Below, one piece after another: positions 1 to 6,839 of a stretch of 10,847 bases of DNA. Made by a program: the position numbers and the translations under genes. Positions within the stretch are counted from its first letter, which is position 1; every line of letters begins with the position of its first letter. The stretch spans positions 1-10,847 of the forward strand of contig JBKJTP010000205.1 of NCBI GenBank assembly GCA_046590195.1, in the 5' to 3' direction. The notes under the pieces were generated by a model. It was not told the origin of the DNA, made no database searches, and saw only the letters and a list, made by a program, of their open reading frames with translations. The DNA comes from JBKJTP01 sp046590195 (GTDB taxonomy: Bacteria > Bacteroidota > Ignavibacteria > Palsa-1295).

Positions 1-58
1 ATCCTGATATTATGCGCTCGCTTTATCCCGGGATAAAGCGAGCGCATAATATCAGGAT
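1..58. repeat. Perfect 58-bp palindrome at the left edge, probably a fold-back assembly artefact
   Basis: Bases 1-29 are the exact reverse complement of bases 30-58, with no spacer; the centre is CCC|GGG. The right half reads on the minus strand as ordinary nadA coding sequence (HPDIMRSLYPG), so the left half is a mirrored copy. The innermost 18 bp (CTTTATCCCGGGATAAAG, encoding LYPGIK) could be natural, because NadA proteins usually have a YPG-x-K-like segment here followed by a VHPE-like motif. A short natural palindrome could make a read or assembly graph fold back on itself. A real long inverted repeat that continues beyond base 1 cannot be excluded from this window. Confidence 0.9.
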
Positions 59-800
59 GCGACGGCTGGAAGTGCTGATGCACCGAGCAGTGTCCACGCC
101 AGAGGAAGATCTTGCCGCGCTTGATCTGCTCTGGTGTCAGGCCTCCATAAGGTTGCGTCTGATCCCACAGGAAGATCTCGTCGAGCGGAATACCAAGCTG
201 AAAGAATGCAGTGTTCCGGCCGAGATGCTGATCGGGATAGAAGAAGATCTTCTCAAAGCCCTGCGCGAACGCCCACTCGAAGATCGATTTGTTGTTCGAG
301 CTTGTCGAGACGGTGCCACCATGTTCGCCGCAAAATGCCTTTATCGCAGCGGTCGAATTCATGTAGGTGATGGGACAGACCTTGCTCGCGTTAGTGTGCT
401 CAGCAAGTTCATCCCATACATCGCGTACCTGCTCGACACGCGCCATATCTGCCATCGAACAACCTGCCTTGAGATCGGGCAGGATCACTTTCTGATCCGC
501 CCCACTGAGCACGTCGGCTGTTTCAGCCATGAAGTGTACGCCGCAGAAGATGATGTACTCGCGGTCGCGGAGTTCAGCAGCGTAACGCGCAAGCTCGAAG
601 GAGTCGCCAGTGCGATCAGCGAACTGCACGACGTCGTCGCGCTGATAGTGATGACCGAGCACAACCACCTTATCGCGAAGCTTCTTCTTCAGCGCATGGA
701 TCTCCCTGACAACTTCTTGCGAGGTTGTCTCAGAGCTCAGGATCTCCTCAGGCGTCGCTACAGGTTCCTGAACGACATTCAATTCGAGTACAGTGGACAT
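1..800 (-). CDS. nadA: Quinolinate synthase NadA, 3' end missing
   Basis: NadA condenses iminoaspartate (from NadB) with dihydroxyacetone phosphate to quinolinate in de novo NAD synthesis; it is a cytoplasmic [4Fe-4S] enzyme. Read from the ATG at 800, the visible 258 or so residues show the family landmarks in order: LGHHYQRDDV (about 48-57), FCGVHFMAETADVLSG with a likely cluster ligand Cys86, ILPDLKAGCSMADM (106-119), CPITYMNSTAAIKAFCGEHGG (142-162), STSSN, YPDQHLGRNTA (188-198) and WRGHCSVHQHF with a second likely ligand Cys238. The insert around 155-165 and the CSVH form match the longer NadA subtype. The C-terminal segment carrying the third cysteine lies beyond the edge; the last eight codons (IKRAHNIR) come from the palindrome and are probably not real beyond IK. 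The gene starts 15 bp after the ygfZ stop, with only a weak AAGAAG ribosome-binding candidate, so it is probably translated from a ygfZ-nadA transcript. No nadB or nadC is visible. Confidence 0.95.
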   Translation of the reverse strand, partial: MSTVLELNVVQEPVATPEEILSSETTSQEVVREIHALKKKLRDKVVVLGHHYQRDDVVQFADRTGDSFELARYAAELRDREYIIFCGVHFMAETADVLSGADQKVILPDLKAGCSMADMARVEQVRDVWDELAEHTNASKVCPITYMNSTAAIKAFCGEHGGTVSTSSNNKSIFEWAFAQGFEKIFFYPDQHLGRNTAFFQLGIPLDEIFLWDQTQPYGGLTPEQIKRGKIFLWRGHCSVHQHFQPSHPDIMRSLYPGIKRAHNIR

Positions 801-815
801 CAATGACTGATCTTC

Positions 816-1913
816 TTAAACATCAAATGGCAACTTCACCACTTGTACGGGAAGAAGCACCTCAGGTTTAACTTTCATCAGAAGTTTATTTCCTGGCGTA
901 GCGTGTGCTGTGCGAATATACGCGAGGCCAACGAACCTGTTCATGGCGGGAGAAATGGCGTAGCTGGTCATCTCGCCGATTGCCTTGACATCGCCGAGAG
1001 CGCTCCAGCCGCCAGTTGCCTCACCTTCACGTGGATAAAGCTCGAAAGCGACACGCACGTTCGGATCGGTGGCTTTCTGCAGTTGGTTAGCTTCTGTCAC
1101 TTCAGCAAGAACATCAGCAGCAACGCCATTCACCACAATGCCAAGCATGTGGCGCTGCACTTTGTCGTAGCTATCGAGTCGTGCGATAACTTCCTGCCCG
1201 ATGTAGCAACCCTTCGTGAAGCTCACAGCACTCACGAGCGTTGACTCGAGCGGATTATGCTTGTCGTTCAATTCATTCGGGGCTACCGGCATCCCGGACT
1301 CAATGCGAATGACATCGAACGTTGCATCATCGAGCACCGCACCGCCGAGCGCAAGTACTTCGGCTTCGAGAAATTGTTTGACATCGCCTGCAACATCGCT
1401 TGAAACAAAGACGAGCCAGCCGCTCTCGGCTAAGCGTACAAACTTTTGAATGAGAACAGGGAATCCGGCGATCGTTGTCTCGATCGTTGAGAGTGTTGGA
1501 AGCGTGATGAGATCGATATCGGTGAACTGCCTGACGAGATCGAATGAGCGCGGACCGAAGAGTCCGAACTGATGCAGCGTCTCCGTCGCATTGATAAACT
1601 TCGCGTCCTCCATGATCGTGTACTTGTCGAGCCATGCGATCACTTGCTGTTCGTGTCCGGCGCTGACGGTCATGAGTGTATCATCCGAGCGTGAGATGAG
1701 CCCGACGAGATCGATGATCCGGCCCTTCTCATTCGTGAGGACGGTCTGGGTGCCGAGTCCCTGCTTCTCCATGAGGGGGCGGAGATCATTCGTGGAGAGG
1801 CGGTGCAGGAGATCGAGCACGTCCTTGCCCTTGCCGATCAAGCGGCCGGCGGCGCGAGTCATGTCATAAAATCCTGCGCGTTCGTGCACGCGCTCATAAG
1901 CAGTCGTATCCAT
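816..1913 (-). CDS. ygfZ: YgfZ/GcvT-family folate-binding protein
   Basis: A 365-residue member of the YgfZ/GcvT (COG0354) superfamily, related to the T-protein of glycine cleavage. Known members bind tetrahydrofolate and support assembly or repair of iron-sulfur clusters in certain enzymes rather than cleaving glycine. The signature K-G-C-Y-I-G-Q-E is at 234-241, followed by VIARLDSYDKVQRHMLG (242-258), the usual junction to the C-terminal barrel domain. The N-terminal half has the GcvT-like pattern LSTNDLRPL (39-47) and VLTNEKGRIIDLV (58-70). ESGMPV (205-210) and NPLES (220-224) precede the signature. The length is typical. No glycine-cleavage partners (gcvH, gcvP) are nearby, and the KGC signature argues for YgfZ over true GcvT. 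The ATG at 1913 is the first in frame and gives the family N-terminus; no clear Shine-Dalgarno precedes it. It is probably the first gene of an operon with nadA. Confidence 0.88.
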   Translation of the reverse strand: MDTTAYERVHERAGFYDMTRAAGRLIGKGKDVLDLLHRLSTNDLRPLMEKQGLGTQTVLTNEKGRIIDLVGLISRSDDTLMTVSAGHEQQVIAWLDKYTIMEDAKFINATETLHQFGLFGPRSFDLVRQFTDIDLITLPTLSTIETTIAGFPVLIQKFVRLAESGWLVFVSSDVAGDVKQFLEAEVLALGGAVLDDATFDVIRIESGMPVAPNELNDKHNPLESTLVSAVSFTKGCYIGQEVIARLDSYDKVQRHMLGIVVNGVAADVLAEVTEANQLQKATDPNVRVAFELYPREGEATGGWSALGDVKAIGEMTSYAISPAMNRFVGLAYIRTAHATPGNKLLMKVKPEVLLPVQVVKLPFDV

Positions 1914-1987
1914 TCGTTATCTTTATTGGTAGCCCATCCGTAACAATCAGGTATTGGTATGAATTCGGCTAGCAATTCTCAACGGTT

Positions 1988-2056
1988 GTCCTCCTGAGCG
2001 ACGCCGACCGCGGTGATTTGTGCCGCAAGCACGCGGCGGCGGAGTCGAAGGATGAC
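1988..2056. repeat. Degenerate palindromic intergenic repeat
   Basis: The 69-bp element begins GTCCTCCTGAGCGACGCCG and ends GGAGTCGAAGGATGAC. Its ends are imperfect reverse complements of each other, and the inner arms GCCGACCGCG and CGCGGCGGC pair with one bulged base around a loop rich in TTTGTGCC. The outer sequence is related to the 30-bp arms at 9541-9643 (GTCATCCCGAGCGAAGTCGA), so both probably belong to one dispersed family. The rest of the 227-bp gap between the ygfZ start and the spmA start shows nothing else I can name with confidence. Confidence 0.65.
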
Positions 2057-2140
2057 ATCAAAGATGAGCGCTCGACAGATACTGCCTTATCATGTCGTAT
2101 TTTCGCCTATCAAACTTAACTCTGACCAACCCGTCACTCA

Positions 2141-3160
2141 ATGCTAAATTACATTTGGCTCGGACTAATCGTCATTGCGATACTTGTCGCCACGGGGCGC
2201 GATATTGCTGAGATGTCCCAGGATAGATTCCGCAACAGCCAGCCGCTGACCATGCAGGTCGATCCAGGCAGCTGGCAGCAGACCGCTCCGAACAAATTCA
2301 CCGCTACGGCCTATACGACCAGGCAGAATCTCACCGGCTTCTACGGCCAGAAAGAAGCTGCAAAGATGAAGGCCGACACGGTTCGTATGCCAGTGAGTAT
2401 CGTTGCAAACTCAGTAACGCCCGAGCTGGTACGAGGCACCGCGAAAGCGGAGGTCGGTGGTGATGCGCCGGGCGTCTGGTCCGATATGGCCACGAAGGAC
2501 GATGACAAGAAGCTGCTTACGGGCAACGCGCAGTTTGTGCCGGACGGCATGGGCGGAGGCGCTCTGGCCTTCACGCCGCAGCCTGTCTATTTCCGCATCA
2601 TGGCGAAGGTTGCGAACGAAGGTATTCTGAAGATCGCCGACACAGCGGTCGAACTGGCACTCGGTCTTATCGGCGTAATGACCCTCTGGCTCGGCATCAT
2701 GAAGATCGCTGAAGTTGCCGGCATCGTGACATCGCTCGCAAAGCTTGTGAAGCCGATCATGGTCAGGCTTTTCCCCGAAGTGCCACCTGAGCATCCAGCC
2801 ATGGGCGCGATGGTAATGAACATGACCGCAAATTTCCTCGGCCTCTCCAACGCAGCAACGCCGATGGGTCTCAAGGCGATGGAGGAGTTGAACAAGCTCA
2901 ATCCTCATGCTGGCGTCGCGACGAACGCGATGTGCATGTTCCTGACGATCAATACAACGGCGATCACGCTGATACCGGCGACAGTCATCGCGATCAGGCT
3001 CACGATGGGATCGCCGAATCCGGCCGACATCATCGTGCCGACGATCATCGCAACGGCGATCAGCCTCGTCTGCGGTGTGATCTTCACCCGATTCGTTGAG
3101 CGGTTCTATCCGCTGCCGAAGACGCCATCGGCACCAACACCATCAGTCACTAACGCATAA
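2141..3160 (+). CDS. spmA: SpmA-like nucleoside recognition (Gate) domain membrane protein
   Basis: The protein has 339 residues. The C-terminal part (about 170-323) matches SpmA: GLIGVMTLWLGIMKIAEVAG (175-194), LFPEVPPEHPAMGAMVMN (210-227), ANFLGLSNAATPMGLKAM (230-247), and FLTINTTAITLIPATVIAIR (267-286) with a final membrane segment at about 297-316. Residues 3-19 form a first membrane helix. SpmA and SpmB are inner-membrane proteins; in Bacillus they are needed for spore-core dehydration, but homologues are common in non-spore-formers, where the substrate is unknown. Oddity: roughly residues 25-160, polar and probably beta-rich, separate the first helix from the Gate domain; Bacillus-type SpmA is only about 195 residues. 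No Shine-Dalgarno precedes the ATG. A weak TATTTTCG box at 2098-2105 resembles the Bacteroidota -7 element, without a good upstream partner. The spmB-like gene follows after 12 bp. The symbol denotes homology only. Confidence 0.88.
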   Translation: MLNYIWLGLIVIAILVATGRDIAEMSQDRFRNSQPLTMQVDPGSWQQTAPNKFTATAYTTRQNLTGFYGQKEAAKMKADTVRMPVSIVANSVTPELVRGTAKAEVGGDAPGVWSDMATKDDDKKLLTGNAQFVPDGMGGGALAFTPQPVYFRIMAKVANEGILKIADTAVELALGLIGVMTLWLGIMKIAEVAGIVTSLAKLVKPIMVRLFPEVPPEHPAMGAMVMNMTANFLGLSNAATPMGLKAMEELNKLNPHAGVATNAMCMFLTINTTAITLIPATVIAIRLTMGSPNPADIIVPTIIATAISLVCGVIFTRFVERFYPLPKTPSAPTPSVTNA

Positions 3161-3164
3161 GGAG
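3159..3164 (+). promoter_or_regulatory. Strong Shine-Dalgarno of spmB, overlapping the spmA stop codon
   Basis: AAGGAG shares its first two bases with the TAA stop of spmA and lies 8 nt before the ATG at 3173. It is the only canonical ribosome-binding site I can see before a gene in this window. It fits reinitiation of spmB by ribosomes finishing spmA. Confidence 0.75.
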
Positions 3165-3172
3165 AACCGATC

Positions 3173-3712
3173 ATGGATACATTTATCACAGTTACCAAGG
3201 TTCTCTCGTCGCTCGCTATCCCCCTGATGATCTTCTTCATCGTTGGAATCGCCGCGATGCGTAAGGTCAAGGTCTACGAGGAGTTCGTCGAAGGTGCGAA
3301 GGAAGGCTTCCAGACCGCCGTTCGCATCATTCCCTACCTTGTGGGTATGCTTGTCGCGATCGGTATGTTCAGGGCCTCAGGCGCAATGGATATTCTGACC
3401 ACAGCGATCAGCCCGGTCACCGACGCCGTCGGATTTCCGAGCGAGCTCTTTCCGCTCGCGGTCATTCGCAATCTTTCAGGCTCCGGCTCGCTGGGCATTA
3501 TGACAGAGCTCATGACCACCTTCGGCCCTGATTCCTTCATCGGCCGCGCCGCGGCGATCATGATGGGAAGCCATGAGACGACGTTCTACGTCATCGCGGT
3601 TTACTTCGGATCGGTTGGCGTGTCGCGCGTTCGCCATGCGCCGCTCGTGGGTATCTTTAGCGACATTGTGAGTGTTATCGCTGCGGTAGTGCTGGTCAAT
3701 ATTCTATTCTGA
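3173..3712 (+). CDS. spmB: SpmB-like nucleoside recognition (Gate) domain membrane protein
   Basis: The 179-residue protein has the usual length and order of SpmB: an N-terminal helix (about 10-28), VKVYEEFVEGAKEGFQTAVRI (32-52), PYLVGMLVAIGMFRASGAMD (54-73), FPLAVIRNLSGSGSLGIMTE (93-112), DSFIGRAAAIMMGSHETTFYV (120-140) and a C-terminal helix ending in NILF. The R-x-LSGSGS and GSHETTFY motifs are characteristic of this half of the pair. It is the expected partner of the upstream SpmA homologue; in many Bacteroidota the two halves are fused into one chain, while here they are separate genes joined by a stop/Shine-Dalgarno overlap. The role in this organism is unknown; transport of a small solute or nucleoside is only suggested by the domain name. 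Confidence 0.9.
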   Translation: MDTFITVTKVLSSLAIPLMIFFIVGIAAMRKVKVYEEFVEGAKEGFQTAVRIIPYLVGMLVAIGMFRASGAMDILTTAISPVTDAVGFPSELFPLAVIRNLSGSGSLGIMTELMTTFGPDSFIGRAAAIMMGSHETTFYVIAVYFGSVGVSRVRHAPLVGIFSDIVSVIAAVVLVNILF

Positions 3713-3782
3713 TGGATCCTGTTCTGATCTTGAGATGACCATGGACTGACCGTTGTTCTCGGTGCGCAATCATTCTCGCCCT

Positions 3783-5174
3783 ATGATTAAGCTCTTATTA
3801 CGAGCGCTGATGTTGCTCGTGCTCATTGTGCCGTCTGTCGCTTCATCGCAGAATCTTGCGGACATCATGAAGTACAAGGACGATCCGTCGCTCGCGTACA
3901 ATGGTATCGCGGCGGGCCTAGGTACGACGATCATCGATGGCAAGCCGTACGTGTTATTCCATGTCGCGCCGCAGTTCGAGTATGAGGAGTTCGGCATTGG
4001 CATCGATGGCAATATTCGTATCGGTACCGATGGCAAATTCCGAAAGAAGGACTGGGATGAAGGCTACGACCTGCTGCGCTGGATCAACTATCTCAGCTAC
4101 GGCAAGCCGCACGACAGCCTGTATGCACGCATCGGTGGCATCGAGCGCGCCTCCATCGGCAATAGCACGATCGTCAGCAGCTACTCGAACAACAGCTCAT
4201 ACGATGAGCGACGAATTGGACTCGCAGGAGCAGTCCGGCTCGGTCCGTTGGGGTTTGAAGGACTCACGAGCGATATAGCCAGAAGGGGATTGCTCGTTGC
4301 GCGCCCGTTCATTCATCCTTTCCAGTTCATACCGGTGATCCACAAGCTGCCAGTGCTGGGTAACATCCAGGTGGGCGTAACAGGCTCGTTCGATTATGAT
4401 ACGAACGCTACGAAGATCATCCCGAACCGTCCGCCATATGTCGAGCGCATCTTTATTGACTCAACGCGTGATAGTGTGGTCGTGCGTGACTGGCTTGTAC
4501 GCGGTACACCCTTCGTTATTTATGGTGCGGATCTCACTCTGCCGATCATTGAGAACGAGAGCGCAGATATTCGCGTGTACGGGGACTATGTGAAGATCGT
4601 GAACTTCAACGACGGCTTTATCTTCGGGGCCCGCACGATGTTCAAGATGGGTGAGAGCCTGCTCGATCTGCGGGTTGAGCGATCACTCTTTAAGAACGGC
4701 TTTCTGCCAAACTACTACAACACGTTCTACGAACGCGACCGATACGATACGCAAGCAGACACGAACGACTACATCACGAAGGCTACGCTGCTCGATGACT
4801 CGACAAGCGGCGATGGCAACGGCTTCAAGCTTGGCGGCTTCTTAAGCCTCGATCAGATCGTGCAGGGGACGTTCACCTTCATGCATCTCGATAACCTGAA
4901 GGGGCTCGACTGGATGGACGTCTATCTTAACTTTCCGGAAGCCTGGTATGGCTTCACCGGCTCGATCGGCTACTCACGAAAGAACATCAGAAGCGTCGAG
5001 GATGCATTCGGTATAGATGAACGCTCGCTGTTGCACGCACGTGTATCCGTACCTATCTTTGCCGGACTCTACGGCAGCGTCATCGCGCGATACTCATTCT
5101 CTCGCAATGACCAGGGCCAGCTTGCGACACAAGCGATGTATGAACCCAAAGTAGACTTCATCTTTAGATGGTAG
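3783..5174 (+). CDS. Predicted outer-membrane beta-barrel protein of unknown function
   Basis: I do not recognise a named family. The ATG at 3783 gives a typical signal peptide, MIKLLLRALMLLVLIVPSVA, with cleavage probably near ASS|QN; a TTG 30 bp upstream would prefix MFSVRNHSRP, which is less natural. The mature chain of about 440 residues is rich in alternating aromatic and polar stretches ending in Tyr, Phe, Gly and Asp turns, such as YVLFHVAPQFEYEEFGIGI, ADIRVYGDYVKI, and LHARVSVPIFAGLYGSVIARY near the end. It finishes VDFIFRW, with the terminal aromatic residue usual for proteins handed to the BAM complex. The length would suit a barrel of roughly 14-18 strands, which is an inference. 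It starts 70 bp after spmB on the same strand with no terminator between, so co-transcription with spmAB is possible. No Shine-Dalgarno is visible. Confidence 0.75.
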   Translation: MIKLLLRALMLLVLIVPSVASSQNLADIMKYKDDPSLAYNGIAAGLGTTIIDGKPYVLFHVAPQFEYEEFGIGIDGNIRIGTDGKFRKKDWDEGYDLLRWINYLSYGKPHDSLYARIGGIERASIGNSTIVSSYSNNSSYDERRIGLAGAVRLGPLGFEGLTSDIARRGLLVARPFIHPFQFIPVIHKLPVLGNIQVGVTGSFDYDTNATKIIPNRPPYVERIFIDSTRDSVVVRDWLVRGTPFVIYGADLTLPIIENESADIRVYGDYVKIVNFNDGFIFGARTMFKMGESLLDLRVERSLFKNGFLPNYYNTFYERDRYDTQADTNDYITKATLLDDSTSGDGNGFKLGGFLSLDQIVQGTFTFMHLDNLKGLDWMDVYLNFPEAWYGFTGSIGYSRKNIRSVEDAFGIDERSLLHARVSVPIFAGLYGSVIARYSFSRNDQGQLATQAMYEPKVDFIFRW

Positions 5175-5183
5175 TAATGTGGC

Positions 5184-5199
5184 GCTGGCTTTAGCCGGC
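5184..5199 (+). repeat. Short GC-rich hairpin between barrel gene and DUF1801 gene
   Basis: GCTGGC and GCCGGC form a 6-bp stem (one G-T pair) around the loop TTTA. No T-tract follows, so it is not a standard terminator. It could be part of a dispersed GCCGGCTAAAGCC-type repeat or a weak attenuator. It lies just upstream of the chosen start at 5221, which argues against the longer GTG-initiated reading frame from 5179. Confidence 0.35.
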
Positions 5200-5220
5200 A
5201 ACCCAACACTCTCTCAATCA

Positions 5221-5634
5221 ATGCCCAAGCCCGCTTACTCCGCTAACCCCGCGGCTGTATCCGCTTACATCATCGAGCTCACCCCAGCGCAGCGTGAGCT
5301 CACGGAAGCCATCCGCCAATCGATCCTCGCCGCCGATACACAGATCTCCGAGCACATCAAGTGGAATGCGCCAGCATTCTTCTACACCGGAGAGATGAAG
5401 CCGTTCGATCCGAAGGATTACAAACGCGATCTCATCGTGCTGAATCTCCGGCAGAAAGAATATGTGCTTCTGATACTGCCAACAGGTGAGCAAGTGAAGG
5501 ACGTCTCGAAGATGCTCGAAGGAGACTACACTGATGGCCGCCGCATGGTGAAGATCAAGGATCTTGCAGACCTCAAGACGAAAGAGAAGGAGCTGAAGAA
5601 GGTGATCAAAGCCTGGATCAAACTCATCGACTAG
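5221..5634 (+). CDS. DUF1801 (YdhG-like) domain protein
   Basis: A small cytoplasmic protein of 137 residues. The domain begins with AVSAYIIELTPAQRELTEAIRQSIL, then SEHIKWNAPAFFYTGE, where the K-W-N-A-P-x-F core is the DUF1801 hallmark, and continues through IVLNLRQKEYVLLILPTG and DGRRMVKIKDLADLKTKEKEL to a basic C-terminal helix ending KAWIKLID. Members are alpha/beta proteins related to the YdhG/YjbR-like fold and have no established biochemical function. The ATG at 5221 is preferred over a GTG at 5179 because the extra 14 residues (MALALAGNPTLSQS) would be encoded by the hairpin region and do not look like domain sequence. No Shine-Dalgarno is seen. It lies 46 bp after the barrel gene on the same strand; a functional link is not implied. 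Confidence 0.85.
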   Translation: MPKPAYSANPAAVSAYIIELTPAQRELTEAIRQSILAADTQISEHIKWNAPAFFYTGEMKPFDPKDYKRDLIVLNLRQKEYVLLILPTGEQVKDVSKMLEGDYTDGRRMVKIKDLADLKTKEKELKKVIKAWIKLID

Positions 5635-5666
5635 CAAGGGCTCTTCATTGACGACAAATCGATCAG

Positions 5667-5703
5667 CACAAAAAAGAGCAGGCTCCCATTGCTGAGAGCC
5701 TGC
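5667..5703 (-). terminator. Rho-independent terminator of the lipoprotein transcript
   Basis: Read on the minus strand, an 8-bp perfect stem GCAGGCTC/GAGCCTGC (5703-5696 and 5685-5678) with a 10-nt loop is followed at once by TCTTTTTTGTG. The T-tract lies only on this side, so the direction is leftward, about 180 bp after the lipoprotein stop at 5881. It could weakly stop the plus-strand DUF1801 transcript too. The AT-rich 5704-5880 stretch would then be the 3' untranslated region; it contains short GCTT/TACC-rich near-repeats (5715-5760) and no gene that I can see. Confidence 0.75.
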
Positions 5704-5880
5704 GCTATGATCCTTTGCTTATTGCTTTTACCTTAGGTATTGCTTGTACCTATTGTTCTTTTGCTTGTGAGTAGATGAGAGATCGGTTAAAGCTTCGAAA
5801 GAAAAAACAATCGTCTTATTCTTATGTATGATTGAGCAGGTAACTTGCGTAAGGTTTAATGCTCGGATTGAAGTTATCGA

Positions 5881-6834
5881 TTAATTTATCGAGATCAATT
5901 CGCGCACCTTCGTCTTCTTACGGAAATTCTGTCCGTCACTCGTAACACGCCATTCGTCGTACTGTGAAACGAGACCAGTGTTGCGGCCCCACCATTTGTA
6001 CTCCGTTGTGGATGTGTTGAGGTTTTCTGTGTACGCCTGGAGCTTTGCTGTTGTGAATGTTCCAGCACTTGTCGTGAGCTGCGCATCAACATCCTTGACA
6101 ACCCAGGTTGTGTAAGGATCGCCTACGGCCGCTGCATACGCCCAGTCGTTGTTCTTCACGAAGTCCTCATTCCAGATAAGACGCGTCTGGCGCATCGCGC
6201 CATTCTCATACCACCAGATGTTGACGTGATCCTGATGGGCCGAAAAGAAGATCCTATCGGTGCGCCACACTTTCGTTGTGCCGACTGCATCGATGACGTC
6301 ACGAGCTGGACCTTCTACGGCGTAGAGGATCGTATCGATCGCCGCGGCAACAGCGCTAACGGTACCGAGGTTGGAGAAGCCCGTTGGATCATTGCCTTCA
6401 ATGAATCCGCCATTGTTCGAACTGCCCTTCTTTACGTAGTACAGGTCGAATGGTGTCTTGTTATTGCGGTCCGACGAGACGCGGAATTTGACGCTAAAGG
6501 CATATACAGGGTCGCCCTCTGGCGAATTAAAACCCTGATAGCCGAGCGTACGAAGCGTGTCGTATCCACCTAGGTAGCTTTGAAGGACCTGATTACCTGC
6601 ATTGTTATACTCGGTGATCGTATTCTTATATACGTAGGTCTTTCCAGCCTCCGTTGGGTAGTAGTAATCGGCCATGTTCGTAGCCAATGTACCGTAAGCG
6701 TTCTCACCGCTTCCTGCCGGCGTATTTGGCTGGCTGCAGGCGCTAAGGCCAAATGTTATCAAGAGTAAGAGAGCCGCAAGACGAGCCGATTGGCGCTCCA
6801 TTGAGCTACGTGGGTTGTTGTTGCGCTGGGTCAT
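5881..6834 (-). CDS. Predicted lipoprotein of unknown function
   Basis: I recognise no named family. The protein has a signal peptide with a perfect lipobox, LSAC, the cysteine being residue 33 from the ATG at 6834 or residue 22 from the ATG at 6801. The shorter form, MERQSARLAALLLLITFGLSAC, is the more compact type II signal; the longer start lies 5 bp after the stop of the zinc-ribbon gene, which would suit translational coupling, so I list it. After cleavage the mature chain of about 285 residues is Tyr/Trp/Asn-rich: YYYPTEAGKTYVYKNTITEY near the start, then alternating strands such as VYAFSVKFRVSSDR and TKVWRTDRIFFSAHQDHVNIWWY, ending with a YKWWGRNTGLVSQYDEW block. This pattern suggests an all-beta periplasmic or outer-membrane-facing protein, possibly a copy of a paralogous lipoprotein set. 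There is no Shine-Dalgarno. Confidence 0.8.
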   Translation of the reverse strand: MTQRNNNPRSSMERQSARLAALLLLITFGLSACSQPNTPAGSGENAYGTLATNMADYYYPTEAGKTYVYKNTITEYNNAGNQVLQSYLGGYDTLRTLGYQGFNSPEGDPVYAFSVKFRVSSDRNNKTPFDLYYVKKGSSNNGGFIEGNDPTGFSNLGTVSAVAAAIDTILYAVEGPARDVIDAVGTTKVWRTDRIFFSAHQDHVNIWWYENGAMRQTRLIWNEDFVKNNDWAYAAAVGDPYTTWVVKDVDAQLTTSAGTFTTAKLQAYTENLNTSTTEYKWWGRNTGLVSQYDEWRVTSDGQNFRKKTKVRELISIN

Positions 6835-6839
6835 AGCGG

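Noticed and set aside
12..806. 264-codon plus-strand open frame
   Set aside because: It is antisense to nadA, whose minus-strand translation has all the quinolinate synthase motifs. The frame starts inside the palindrome and its product resembles nothing.
2411..2908. 165-codon minus-strand frame
   Set aside because: It is antisense to the SpmA homologue, whose plus-strand frame has clear conserved motifs.
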